Shown: piece by piece, positions 17,918 to 26,071 of the stretch
Layout of the letters: every line of letters begins with the position of its first letter
Numbering within the stretch: position 1 is the first letter of the stretch
Source: Lysinibacillus cavernae
GTDB taxonomy: Bacteria; Bacillota; Bacilli; Bacillales_A; Planococcaceae
DNA: 64,000 nt
Reading direction: 5' to 3'
Assembly: GCF_009724685.1 (NCBI RefSeq)
Contig: NZ_WMEF01000008.1
Location: 124,001 to 188,000 of the forward strand
Position numbers and translations under genes: made by a program
Notes under the pieces: model-generated
Told to the model about the DNA's origin: nothing
The model's database searches: none
The model's input: the letters and a program-made list of their open reading frames with translations, nothing else

Positions 17918-18739
17918 TTAGTCGACCTGTATCTCGTCAACAGTTTGTTCTACTTCGGCACGAGTCATTTTTTCTCGTCCTTCTTGCATAGCCTTCAATG
18001 TTTTATGGGCTAAGGCAAGTGGTAAGCGACAGAACAGTAGAATGGTACGTTTATTGATATCTTTCATATACAGATCTGCTTTAGCTAAATTTTCTTCAGC
18101 ATAGGCAAATAAATCATCACGTGTCCATCCTTCAGGAACAAAGCTTACACCACGCTCATCTAGATCCTCATGCTGATTACGTAAGATGTTGACAGCCTGG
18201 AGTCCTCGACCATAGCCTATTGCTAGTTCACGATTGGTTTGAACATTGGCACCCCACGCCCAAAGCTCAGACAACATCGTCCCTACAAGCCCTGCCACGT
18301 AGTATGTATAATCATCTAAATCCTCTCTTGTATGCACTTGCCAATTGGCCTTTGCCCATTTTGCCATACCAAATGCCATTTCACTTGTGGAAGCTTGCAC
18401 AATCTTGCGTGATTCCTCAGGGCAAAATGTCAGCCAATCTGCTAATCGAAGGGATACTTCAGGTAGTTGATCTGCATAAGGTGCTAGCAATGCGTGGTAC
18501 GCTTCTTCATCAAATGTGTCCTTTAATAATTCACTTGTTGCAGATAGTAAATCAAATTTAACATCATTGGAAAGGTTTTCATGGTCTTCGATTTCATCAA
18601 TGGCACGCATAGCTAAATAGGCAGCAGCCACCGATACCTTTAAATCATTTTTTAAAAAAGTAATCGGTATATAAAACGTGCGACTTGTATCTTTTAATAC
18701 CTGCATCGCTTCTTTATAAAGTCTTTTTTGATCTTTCAC
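17918..18739 (-). CDS. Squalene/phytoene synthase family protein
   Basis: A 273-residue all-helical trans-isoprenyl transferase-like protein. The first aspartate-rich motif DEIED is at residues 48-52. The second, NILRNQHEDLDERG at 184-197, has Asn188 where the usual NxxRDxxED motif has Asp. The Bacillus relative YisP is reported to act as a farnesyl diphosphate phosphatase rather than a squalene synthase, so synthesis of squalene or phytoene should not be assumed. GTG start at 18737-18739 with GGAGG seven bases upstream. No other carotenoid or hopanoid gene is adjacent. Confidence 0.82.
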   Translation of the reverse strand: MKDQKRLYKEAMQVLKDTSRTFYIPITFLKNDLKVSVAAAYLAMRAIDEIEDHENLSNDVKFDLLSATSELLKDTFDEEAYHALLAPYADQLPEVSLRLADWLTFCPEESRKIVQASTSEMAFGMAKWAKANWQVHTREDLDDYTYYVAGLVGTMLSELWAWGANVQTNRELAIGYGRGLQAVNILRNQHEDLDERGVSFVPEGWTRDDLFAYAEENLAKADLYMKDINKRTILLFCRLPLALAHKTLKAMQEGREKMTRAEVEQTVDEIQVD

Positions 18740-18954
18740 TCGTATTCCTCCGTTCAAATGGTTCCACATCTATAGTATATCGTATCGTAAAAATAGGGAA
18801 AGATAAAACAGATTGTTCATATTTACAGAGATATTCTTTGAAAACGGTTACTAAAAATGATATAGTTTAATAGTAAACTATTTAACCATATACTTTTATG
18901 GTAATAAGGAAGTATAGGTTAATCTATATTTCAAGAGAGAGGAAGTTGAAAGAA

Positions 18955-19689
18955 ATGGGACGTTTAGATAATAAAATTGCGATGATTACAGGTGGGGCAT
19001 CTGGAATGGGGGCAGCGATGGCAGAATTATTCGCTCAAGAGGGTGCCACAGTCATTGCAGCTGATATTAATGAGGAAAATCTGGCAAAAATCTCTGAGCT
19101 AGACAATGTAGAGGGCATGAAATTAGATGTTTCTTCTGACGAAAACTGGGCAGAAGTGACAAAAGCGATTGTCGAAAAATATGGACGAATTGATATTTTA
19201 ATTAATAATGCTGGTATATCATCAGAAAAAGGGCCAGATCAAATTACTCAGGCGGACTGGACAGTCATGCATAATATCAATGCTTTTGGTCCATTCCTTG
19301 GCATTAAACATGCTGCTAATTATATGAAAGAAGCAGGGAAGGGTTCCATTGTCAATACATCGTCTTATACAGCAATAATTGGTGCAGGCTTTAATGCGTA
19401 TACAGCCTCTAAAGGATCTTTACGTGCGATTGCTCGTGCAGCTGCATCAGAGCTTGGCGCTTACAATGTGCGTGTGAATACAGTATTCCCTGGTGTTATT
19501 GAAACACCAATGACAGCTAAATTATCAGAAGCAAAAGAGGCAATGGATATGTTAGTAAGAGCTACGCCAATGGGTCGTCTTGGTCAACCTGAAGAAGTTG
19601 CAAAGGCTATCTTATTTTTAGCATCAGACGAGGCTTCTTACATTACAGGTGCTGAACTTGTGATTGATGGTGGCTACTCAGCGCGCTAG
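18955..19689 (+). CDS. SDR family NAD(P)-dependent oxidoreductase
   Basis: A classical short-chain dehydrogenase of 244 residues. The cofactor motif TGGASGMG is at residues 12-19; D35 and D58 in AADIN and KLDVS favour NAD; NNAG is at 84-87; the catalytic Ser-Tyr-Lys set is Ser136/137, Y149 and K153 (YTASK). The C-terminal GAELVIDGGYSAR is standard. The ATG at 18955 is preceded by GAGAGGAAG; the frame is open 19 codons upstream without a site. The substrate is unknown (3-oxoacyl-ACP reductase-like or a hydroxysteroid-type alcohol). Single-gene unit. Confidence 0.9.
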   Translation: MGRLDNKIAMITGGASGMGAAMAELFAQEGATVIAADINEENLAKISELDNVEGMKLDVSSDENWAEVTKAIVEKYGRIDILINNAGISSEKGPDQITQADWTVMHNINAFGPFLGIKHAANYMKEAGKGSIVNTSSYTAIIGAGFNAYTASKGSLRAIARAAASELGAYNVRVNTVFPGVIETPMTAKLSEAKEAMDMLVRATPMGRLGQPEEVAKAILFLASDEASYITGAELVIDGGYSAR

Positions 19690-19709
19690 TTGAAAATAAT
19701 AATAGAAAA

Positions 19710-19749
19710 GTGGAAATGCCTGTTCAAGCAGTGCATTTTCACTTTTTTT
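19710..19749 (+). terminator. Terminator of the SDR gene
   Basis: A 10-bp stem (GTGGAAATGC/GCATTTTCAC, one wobble) followed by T7. Confidence 0.88.
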
Positions 19750-20105
19750 GTTTTTTTAGTAGAATGATGATAAAGCATTAGAATTTCGTCAAAAATCAGC
19801 TGTCGATTAGAAAAATTTTGATATTTTTCGTGATTTTTTCATGAAAGTTTACGAAGTTATTGCACAATCATTTCAACAGCGTTAAAGTTTAGAAAGGGCG
19901 AAAATGTCATTACACGATTTGGGGGACTGTACTGAGCGTTTAGCTTTTGTACGAATGAAAGAATTGGTCAGGATTTTGGCACATATAACTCCTTGCAAAA
20001 TCCTTGACACCAAAGAGGGCATGAATTTTATGAATTGCCTGAATCTTAGCGTAAACCGTAATCATTGTATGAGGAAGTTACGTAATAATAACAAAGGAGA
20101 ATTGT
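19750..20105. other. Leader region of coaW
   Basis: A 356-base stretch with no convincing gene. A 74-codon frame (19904-20128) has a weak AAAGGGCG site but overlaps coaW and matches nothing I know. A 9-bp inverted repeat, AGGATTTTG/CAAAATCCT (19970-19978 and 19996-20004), could form a hairpin in the coaW leader but lacks a U tail. Confidence 0.4.
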
Positions 20106-20942
20106 ATGCCAAAGGCTATAGGTATTGATGCAGGTGGCACATTGACAAAGGTTGCTTATTTAGATAAAAACAACGAACTTGTTCTAACAACCTTCCAGTC
20201 TAATGATTTGCAATCTGTGACAAAATGGATTATTGATCATCCAGATATTGAGGATATTGGTGTTACGGGGGGACGTACAGAGCAATTACTTGATGTCATT
20301 AAAACAATGAAATCGATTCATTATATAGTGGAATTTGAAGCTACTTTAAAGGGTGTCCGATTTTTGCTAAATAAAGAAGGATATTATTTTGAGCGTAGTA
20401 TGATTACTAATATTGGGACAGGTACTTCCATTCATTATATGGAAGATAATACACATATTCGCGTTGGCGGGACAGGCGTTGGTGGCGGAACATTAATAGG
20501 TTTGTCAGCGCTTACAACAGGTATTACAGATTACAATGAAATACGCGAAATGGCTGCCAATGGTCATCGTGAAAGTATTGATTTATTGGTCAAGGACATT
20601 TATCAGGGGATGGATACACCAATTGACGGTCATTTAACTGCCAGTAATTTTGGTAAAGTAGGGATCACTCAATCGATGAAGCACCCAGCTGAGGATATTA
20701 TTGCGACAGTTCAGGGACTTGTAGGCGAAGTTATTACAACACTGAGCATTCAATATGCAGAAGAAAAAAATGCTCAACATATCGTTTACATTGGATCGAC
20801 TCTAAGTAATAATGATCATCTTACCCGAGTGATTGCAAATTATACACGCACAAAGAAACATACACCTGTCTTTATTAACGATCATGGCTTTTCAGGAGCC
20901 GTCGGAGCATTGTTAAATATTACAGAGTATACAACTGTCTAG
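20106..20942 (+). CDS. coaW: Type II pantothenate kinase
   Basis: Catalyses the first step of coenzyme A synthesis. It belongs to the actin-like ATPase fold: GIDAGGTLTKVAYL (phosphate 1 motif) at the N-terminus, GVTGGR, TNIGTGTSIHYM and GGTGVGGGTLIGLS in the middle, and HIVYIGSTL plus GFSGAVGALL at the end. This is the staphylococcal CoaW type, not CoaA or CoaX; it is usually insensitive to CoA feedback. 278 residues. The ATG lies behind AAAGGAG. Single gene with its own terminator. Confidence 0.92.
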   Translation: MPKAIGIDAGGTLTKVAYLDKNNELVLTTFQSNDLQSVTKWIIDHPDIEDIGVTGGRTEQLLDVIKTMKSIHYIVEFEATLKGVRFLLNKEGYYFERSMITNIGTGTSIHYMEDNTHIRVGGTGVGGGTLIGLSALTTGITDYNEIREMAANGHRESIDLLVKDIYQGMDTPIDGHLTASNFGKVGITQSMKHPAEDIIATVQGLVGEVITTLSIQYAEEKNAQHIVYIGSTLSNNDHLTRVIANYTRTKKHTPVFINDHGFSGAVGALLNITEYTTV

Positions 20943-20954
20943 AGACAGAAAAGG

Positions 20955-20996
20955 ATGAACATGACTAATGTAGTTTAGTCATGTTCATTTTTTTTT
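20955..20996 (+). terminator. Terminator of coaW
   Basis: A perfect 14-bp stem (ATGAACATGACTAA and its complement), a 6-base loop and T8. Confidence 0.94.
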
Positions 20997-21071
20997 GCAA
21001 ATATGTTGAAAAAAATACCCTACATAAAATACATCTAGCTGAACAAATTATATGGTAGGAGGTGAATTTAC

Positions 21072-21296
21072 GTGGGCAAACGTAATAATCGAAACAACAG
21101 TAAAACAATGAACATGAGAACACATAATCCTTATGGAACCTACAAAAGCAAAGACCTAGATCGAAGCAATAGTAATAATAACAACCCAAATGACAATTTG
21201 AACGAAGAGTTCGCTGCAGAATTTGATGCGAAGGCTAAAAATAAAGACAATAAAACGAATCATGATAAAAACCAACAGTCTAATAAAACAAAATAG
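21072..21296 (+). CDS. Small hydrophilic protein, spore-protein-like
   Basis: A 74-residue, asparagine- and lysine-rich protein with no hydrophobic segment. GTG start behind GGAGGTGAATTTAC. It has an acidic centre, NEEFAAEFDAKAK, recalling the EF-x-EL block of YfhD-type and minor small acid-soluble spore proteins, but I cannot assign a family. The next gene (21311) shares this EE-(F/Y)-x-AEF motif and basic ends. The pair is co-directional, 14 bases apart and probably co-transcribed. Confidence 0.65.
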   Translation: MGKRNNRNNSKTMNMRTHNPYGTYKSKDLDRSNSNNNNPNDNLNEEFAAEFDAKAKNKDNKTNHDKNQQSNKTK

Positions 21297-21310
21297 TGGA
21301 GGTAATGGTC

Positions 21311-21442
21311 ATGGCGAAAAAAGGAAAAACGAGCTTCAAAAAGAAAAAGAAGGAAGATACACATAAAAAGAACGATCGTGAAGAATACTCAGCAGAATTT
21401 AACCAAGTCATTCATAATAATCCTCAACAACCAAAGCAATAG
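21311..21442 (+). CDS. Small basic protein paired with the upstream gene
   Basis: A 43-residue protein with an extremely lysine-rich N-terminus (MAKKGKTSFKKKKKED) and the motif EEYSAEFNQ, which resembles EEFAAEFD of the preceding small gene. The ATG at 21311 is eight bases behind GTGGAGG; an earlier in-frame ATG at 21305 is too close to that site. It is co-transcribed with the 74-residue gene. The composition fits a minor spore or nucleic-acid-binding peptide, but no function can be claimed. Confidence 0.6.
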   Translation: MAKKGKTSFKKKKKEDTHKKNDREEYSAEFNQVIHNNPQQPKQ

Positions 21443-21538
21443 TAAAAAATTGCTCCTAAAGTAAGGTTATCAACCCTTTGAAGCTCTTATCTTTTGCTTT
21501 ATTTACTGCTTTATACAGTCAAAAAGGGAGTGATTCAA

Positions 21539-21865
21539 GTGAAAAAATTCTATTTACTTGGGCTTCTTTTTGTTTATCTTACTGTATCCGTGCAAATCCC
21601 AATGGTTGCACATGCTCAACAAGAAACACCTGCCTATGCAAAGTGGGGACAACTGGCCATAAAGGAGGTAAAGGCGAAATATCCCACAGCCAAGATTATT
21701 GATTATTTGCACGAGGGCAAAGAAGTTCATGGGTCGTCAACCATTGAAAAGTTTAAGCTTTGGCTCAAGCAACCTGACAAGGAATTTGGTGTCTATGTAA
21801 GAATAAGCTATCTAACCACAACGCAAGAAGTGGAGAAAATTGAATTACAAGAAAGTACTTCATAA
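21539..21865 (+). CDS. Secreted DUF3889 protein (YqzG-like)
   Basis: A 108-residue exported protein. The GTG start at 21539 follows AGGGAGTGATTCAA. The N-terminus is a signal peptide (VKKFYLLGLLFVYLTVSVQ) with a likely cleavage after AHA near residue 26. The mature part, PAYAKWGQLAIKEVKAKYP through KLWLKQPDKEFGVYVRISY, is a DUF3889 domain as in Bacillus YqzG. The role is unknown. Single gene ended by a strong hairpin. Confidence 0.82.
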   Translation: MKKFYLLGLLFVYLTVSVQIPMVAHAQQETPAYAKWGQLAIKEVKAKYPTAKIIDYLHEGKEVHGSSTIEKFKLWLKQPDKEFGVYVRISYLTTTQEVEKIELQESTS

Positions 21866-21867
21866 AA

Positions 21868-21895
21868 AGAGGATGCCCAATTTTAGGCATCCTCT
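21868..21895. terminator. Bidirectional terminator, DUF3889 / DJ-1 genes
   Basis: GAGGATGCC/GGCATCCTC stem between convergent genes, with A-rich and T-rich flanks. Confidence 0.88.
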
Positions 21896-21899
21896 CTCT

Positions 21900-22454
21900 T
21901 TAACTTTCTAGTTTTTGAATAAATTCACGCATCAAGTCTGGTAAGTCTGGCCATGCATGACCACTTACTAAATTGCCATCTGTATGAAGATTTGCATCAA
22001 TGTAAGTTGCCCCTGCCACTTGCACCTCTGGCTTGCAGGCAATATAGGCTGTTAGCTCACGCCCTTTTAGTACATTAGGAATGGTTGCAAAAATTTGAGC
22101 TGCGTGACAAACAGCAGCAATTGGTTTATTGGTTTCAAAGAAATGACTCACTAGTGCTGGGACATGCTCATTCAACCGAATGTATTCTGGCGCACGCCCA
22201 CCAGGGATTATTAGCCCATCAAATTGTGTTGGATCAACATCTGCAAATGAGGCATGTGCCTCTAAACCATAGGCGGGACGCTCGATGTATGTATCGACGC
22301 CATCTACAAAATCGTGTAATACGGTTTGTAATTTCTTTGCTGACGGTGCTGCGATTATGACATCATAGCCTGCTTCAAGACAACGATAATAAGGATAAAA
22401 AACCTCTAAAGCCTCCACTGCATCTCCCGCTAGTATTAAAACCTTTTTCCCCAT
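21900..22454 (-). CDS. DJ-1/PfpI family protein
   Basis: A 184-residue protein of the DJ-1/PfpI superfamily, cytosolic. E15, the nucleophile-elbow C116 and H117 in AAVCHAAQ, and the GGRAPEYIR loop form the usual active site. Relatives act as glyoxalase III, deglycase, protease or chaperone, and the exact activity cannot be told. ATG behind AAAGGAG. It is divergent from the MarR-MFS unit, which could mean a shared electrophile- or drug-stress role; that is inference. Confidence 0.87.
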   Translation of the reverse strand: MGKKVLILAGDAVEALEVFYPYYRCLEAGYDVIIAAPSAKKLQTVLHDFVDGVDTYIERPAYGLEAHASFADVDPTQFDGLIIPGGRAPEYIRLNEHVPALVSHFFETNKPIAAVCHAAQIFATIPNVLKGRELTAYIACKPEVQVAGATYIDANLHTDGNLVSGHAWPDLPDLMREFIQKLES

Positions 22455-22580
22455 GATTCCATCTCCTTTACATTGTGAATCTACTAGCTTTATTCGACAC
22501 TTGCAAAAAGTTTCCTGCTAACGGTAGCGCAACCTTTCCAATTTACTGGCTTTACAAAGAAAAAAATGAAGCGTATAGTA

Positions 22581-22600
22581 ATTATTTAGCTAGGTAAATA
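22581..22600. promoter_or_regulatory. Probable MarR operator
   Basis: TTATTTA, a 6-base centre and TAAATAA: a 20-bp palindrome 18 bases before the marR start, overlapping where the promoter or transcription start should be. This is the typical position for autoregulation. Confidence 0.6.
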
Positions 22601-22617
22601 AATTTCAGGAGGTAGAC

Positions 22618-23019
22618 ATGATGAATCCAATATTCCATGCTTTATTTCAAAAAAGTCGGTATTTAACGAACTGCTTAAATGAAGTATTGAAGCAACATCA
22701 ACTATATAGCTCACAGTGGACCATTTTATATTGCTTACATAAAAACGGGCCAATGACTTTAACGCAAATTTGGAAATATTTGAATGTGGAAGCGCCAAGT
22801 ATCACAAGAGCTATTACACGACTTGAAACATTGGGCTGGGTGCAACGATTAGATGGGGAGGATAAGCGTGAAAAAATTGTGACCTTATCGGCACAAGCAG
22901 AGGAGCGCTTGCCAGCCATCACAGCAACCATTATAGCATTTGAAGAAGAAATGGTCGGATCATTAACTGTTGAGGAGCAGCATCAATTTATTAAGTTACT
23001 GGAAAAAATGAAAGGTTGA
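22618..23019 (+). CDS. MarR family transcriptional regulator
   Basis: A 133-residue winged-helix regulator. The recognition region is LTQIWKYLNVEAPSITRAITRLETLGW and the wing is LDGEDKREKIVTLSAQAEE. The start follows CAGGAGG; two ATGs are adjacent and the second is equally possible. It is translationally coupled to the MFS exporter downstream, so it very likely represses that transporter through the palindrome at 22581-22600. Confidence 0.9.
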   Translation: MMNPIFHALFQKSRYLTNCLNEVLKQHQLYSSQWTILYCLHKNGPMTLTQIWKYLNVEAPSITRAITRLETLGWVQRLDGEDKREKIVTLSAQAEERLPAITATIIAFEEEMVGSLTVEEQHQFIKLLEKMKG

Positions 23020-23024
23020 TTGTC

Positions 23025-24215
23025 ATGCAGCAAGAAGAGAATACACAAATATGGACGAAGCGTTTCATTAGTCTCTTTTTAACAAATATCTCAGTATTTT
23101 TTGTTTTTTATGGACTAGTAACGACTTTGCCACTCTATGCCATAGGCGAACTACATCAGACAGATAAGGAAGCGGGACTATTATTGTCAGGTTTTTTATT
23201 ATCAGCCATTATTGTACGACCGTTTTCAGGAAAATTATTAGATGTATTTGGTAAGAAAAAACTGTTAGTCCTATCTATAGTAGGTTATTTTGTTTGTACA
23301 GTCTTCTATTTATTTATTCATCCATTCGGACTTTTACTTGGCCTTCGCTTTATTCAAGGGATTTTCTTTAGTATTATTACAACAGCCGCAGGGTCTTTAG
23401 CTGCAGATATCGTTCCTGCAAAACGAAAAGGGGCAGGGCTAGGTTATTTCACGATGTCTACGAATCTAGCTGTCGTAATTGGACCGTTCATCGGCTTATT
23501 ATTAATTCAATATAGTACCTTTAACGTATTATTCATTGTTATGAGTATTTGTATACTAGCAGGAGGGATTTTAGCACTAACGGTAAATACCGATGATTTA
23601 CCGCAACCTGCACATGGAGGAAAATTAACCTTTAAATTTGATGATTTATTTGAACGTAAAGCACTACCCGTTGCAGCGATTGCAAGCTTAGTCGCATTTT
23701 CTTATGCTTCTGTGTTATCCTTTTTATCGGTCTATGCACAGCAAAAGGATTTAATGGCGGTGGCAAGTCTCTTTTATGCAGTGTTTGCCGCAGCCATGTT
23801 AATTACACGTCCTTATACTGGTAAACTTTACGATACAAAGGGACCGCAATTTGTTATTATTCCTGGCATTATTTCCTTCGCAATTGGTCTGGTTATGCTA
23901 GCATTTGTGGAAGGGCCAGTACGGTTTTTATGCGCGGCTATTTTTGTAGGCTTTGGCTACGGAGCTGTTACGACAAGCTTGCAAGCATTAGCCGTTCAAT
24001 CCACGGCCATCCAGCGAAGTGGCTACGCAACAGCTACCTATTTTACGATGTTTGACCTTGGTATTGCACTAGGTTCCTATATTTTAGGAATGGTAGCCGT
24101 ACAGGCAGGCTATGCTTCTGTCTACTTATCAGGTGCAAGCTTACTTGGAGTTGTCTTTATTATTTATGTAGTACGTCTAGCAAAGATCAAACCGAAAAAA
24201 GTAGTGAATATATAA
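23025..24215 (+). CDS. MFS transporter, drug-efflux type
   Basis: A 12-helix major facilitator of 396 residues. Features: GLLLSGFLLSAIIVRPFSGKLLDVFGKK (the loop 2-3 signature region), RFIQGIFFSIITTAAGSLAADIVPAKRKG in helices 4-5, and a second-half repeat RPYTGKLYDTKG. The start is either TTG at 23016, overlapping the marR stop, or the ATG at 23025 with AAAGG at proper distance; I choose the ATG. Co-transcribed with marR. It resembles Bcr/CflA and YfkF-like exporters; the substrate is unknown. Confidence 0.9.
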   Translation: MQQEENTQIWTKRFISLFLTNISVFFVFYGLVTTLPLYAIGELHQTDKEAGLLLSGFLLSAIIVRPFSGKLLDVFGKKKLLVLSIVGYFVCTVFYLFIHPFGLLLGLRFIQGIFFSIITTAAGSLAADIVPAKRKGAGLGYFTMSTNLAVVIGPFIGLLLIQYSTFNVLFIVMSICILAGGILALTVNTDDLPQPAHGGKLTFKFDDLFERKALPVAAIASLVAFSYASVLSFLSVYAQQKDLMAVASLFYAVFAAAMLITRPYTGKLYDTKGPQFVIIPGIISFAIGLVMLAFVEGPVRFLCAAIFVGFGYGAVTTSLQALAVQSTAIQRSGYATATYFTMFDLGIALGSYILGMVAVQAGYASVYLSGASLLGVVFIIYVVRLAKIKPKKVVNI

Positions 24216-24242
24216 ACAGTTGGGGCTGCCCCAACTGTTTTT
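24214..24242 (+). terminator. Terminator of the marR-MFS operon
   Basis: A perfect 13-bp palindrome (AAACAGTTGGGGC and its complement) with a T tail. Confidence 0.9.
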
Positions 24243-24309
24243 CTATAAATTGATTAAGTTGTGAGAAAAAAGAAGTTTTATGGAAATGGAGATTAGTATG
24301 TTATCGATC

Positions 24310-25008
24310 TTACTTATACCGAATGCCATTAGACACTTTTTCTAATTCATTCCAATTTAAAATTTGAATTGAATTTTTATTTCTTTCAATAATTTTCTTT
24401 TCAGTCAGAGCGGAAATAACTCGATTAAGATGGCGATATGTTGTACCAAGTAAATCTGCAATTTCTTGTATATTCGAAGTTTTTAGCTCCATTCCAAAGC
24501 TGTCATCGGGTTCGGTAGAAATGGTGGACATAAGGTAACTCGCAAACTTGTTTTCTACAGATGCTAATAAGTTTACACGTGAAGCTGTTGTACATGTTTG
24601 TAGCTTATAGCTTACGTGTTCCAAAAGTATATGCAAAAACTTCGGATTATCCATTTCATATTGTTTTATATAAGCAAATGGTAGTCCAATCAATAAACAT
24701 GCACTAACTGCTTGAACTTGCGATTGGACAGGAACGTTTCGAATCAATTCAATATCGCCAATAATGGAAAAAGGTTGGACAAATCTTAGTAAAAGTGATT
24801 TCCCGGTTGCAACACTTGATGTTATTTTCACTTTTCCTTCCACTAAAAACAATAGTGATTCCAGTTGACTACCTTCATGTAAAATAATTTCATGTTGTCG
24901 ATATTGCTGTAGTGTAAAGGGGTGTTGCTTTTCTTTGCCAAATATTTCTTCAAGATGATATTCTCTTAATTTATTTTCAAGTAGTTTTGAGTCTTGAATA
25001 AAATTCAT
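24310..25008 (-). CDS. Crp/Fnr family regulator (YeiL-like)
   Basis: A 232-residue regulator with an N-terminal cyclic-nucleotide-binding-like beta barrel (EIILHEGSQLESLLFLVEGKVKI, then FSIIGDIELI) and a C-terminal winged helix (IQEIADLLGTTYRHLNRVISALTEKKII). The domain order and RHLNRV recognition helix resemble E. coli YeiL. No Fnr-type cysteine cluster is seen at the N-terminus. The start is the ATG at 25006-25008, seven bases behind AGGAG. It is divergent from a HAD phosphatase and may control it through the palindrome at 25024-25037. Confidence 0.85.
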   Translation of the reverse strand: MNFIQDSKLLENKLREYHLEEIFGKEKQHPFTLQQYRQHEIILHEGSQLESLLFLVEGKVKITSSVATGKSLLLRFVQPFSIIGDIELIRNVPVQSQVQAVSACLLIGLPFAYIKQYEMDNPKFLHILLEHVSYKLQTCTTASRVNLLASVENKFASYLMSTISTEPDDSFGMELKTSNIQEIADLLGTTYRHLNRVISALTEKKIIERNKNSIQILNWNELEKVSNGIRYK

Positions 25009-25023
25009 ATAAAAGCTCCTTTT

Positions 25024-25037
25024 AGGACACATGTCCT
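25024..25037. promoter_or_regulatory. Palindrome in the Crp/Fnr-HAD divergent region
   Basis: AGGACA-CA-TGTCCT, a perfect 6+2+6 palindrome 15 bases upstream of the regulator start. It covers the regulator's ribosome-binding and leader region and is a candidate autoregulatory site. Confidence 0.4.
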
Positions 25038-25096
25038 TTTTATTATAAAATAAGCTGTTATGCTATGTATATGAATAGAATTCTAGGGGTGAAAAA

Positions 25097-25855
25097 ATGA
25101 AATTTGTGTTCGATTTAGATGGGACAATTTGCTTTAAAGGCCAGCCTGTTTCTGAAAAGATACTGGGATCATTAGAAAATTTAGTAATCAAAGGGCATGA
25201 AGTCATATTCGCTTCAGCTAGACCAATACGTGATTTACTCCCCGTCTTACATGAACGTTTTCACCAATACCCAATGATTGGTGGGAATGGATCCATGGTT
25301 GCCATAAAAGGGAAAATAATATCCATGATTTGTTTTGATAAAGATAAGATTTCATCAATAAGCCAAATACTAAGCGCATACAATGCTTCGTATTTAATAG
25401 ATAGTGATTGGGATTATGCCTATACGGGGCCAGTTACACATCCTATTTTGACTAATCTCGATCCACAAGGGCGTGCGAAAAAAGTTAATTTTGATCAATT
25501 GCAGTCCATTGTGAAAATTTTAGTTCTTACTTCTAATAATATGGAAGAAGTTGAGCAACGACTTAATCAAATCAATGTGGTAGTTCACACACATGCAAAC
25601 GAGGGAATTTTAGATATAAGTCCAAGCGGAGTAGACAAATGGAGTGGATTGCAACAATTGGCTATTGATGAAGAGGAATACATAGCATTCGGTAATGATT
25701 CAAATGATATTACAATGTTTAAACATGCTAAGTATTCAGTTATGATCGGAGGAAATTTACAATTAGCCCCATTTTCATCTGAACAATTACCATTAAATGA
25801 AGATATAGAAAATCTTTTAGTGAAAAGACTTAGTGAATTGGGCGATTTTTATTGA
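25097..25855 (+). CDS. HAD-superfamily hydrolase, Cof type
   Basis: A 252-residue haloacid-dehalogenase phosphatase of the Cof (type IIB cap) class. Motif I is FDLDGTICF with nucleophile D6 and acid D8, motif II is FASARP near residue 40, the motif III lysine is in the SGVDKWSGLQ region, and motif IV is AFGNDSNDITMF. Such enzymes dephosphorylate sugar phosphates, FMN or nucleotides; specificity is unknown. It is divergent from the YeiL-like regulator. The ATG follows AGGGGTG. Confidence 0.88.
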   Translation: MKFVFDLDGTICFKGQPVSEKILGSLENLVIKGHEVIFASARPIRDLLPVLHERFHQYPMIGGNGSMVAIKGKIISMICFDKDKISSISQILSAYNASYLIDSDWDYAYTGPVTHPILTNLDPQGRAKKVNFDQLQSIVKILVLTSNNMEEVEQRLNQINVVVHTHANEGILDISPSGVDKWSGLQQLAIDEEEYIAFGNDSNDITMFKHAKYSVMIGGNLQLAPFSSEQLPLNEDIENLLVKRLSELGDFY

Positions 25856-26042
25856 ATGTATAAGGAGAGGGATTTACAAGTACTATCAAAATGGTTTAAA
25901 TGAAAAACACATTAAGCGTTCTCAAACTCATTTTGTTTGTCGGGGAGGCTTACTGTGTTTGTACATTAACAAGTCTTTAGGTAGAGTATTTATTGTTGAA
26001 ATATCGTTAAAAGGGGTATCGAAATAATTTTCAGAAAAATGG
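25856..26042. other. Spacer without recognisable gene
   Basis: No supported coding sequence. A 64-codon frame running from inside the HAD gene to 26027 has no ribosome site and no known resemblance. This is the left junction of the GC-rich cassette; I see no flanking repeat or integrase. Confidence 0.4.
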
Positions 26043-26071
26043 TTGACACCAAATCTACTCGGTGTTACTAT
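26043..26071 (+). promoter_or_regulatory. Strong promoter upstream of padR
   Basis: TTGACA, a 17-base spacer and TACTAT, nearly consensus. It is followed by TTACTA...TAGTAA and AAGTAATACTT repeats that look like further PadR half sites. Confidence 0.7.

Noticed and set aside
19904-20128. 74-codon frame before coaW as a gene
   Set aside because: It overlaps the coaW start and its ribosome site, its own site is weak, and the product is unrecognisable. Kept only as a note on the leader.
25833-26027. 64-codon frame after the HAD gene
   Set aside because: It starts inside the HAD gene with no ribosome site and no known resemblance.
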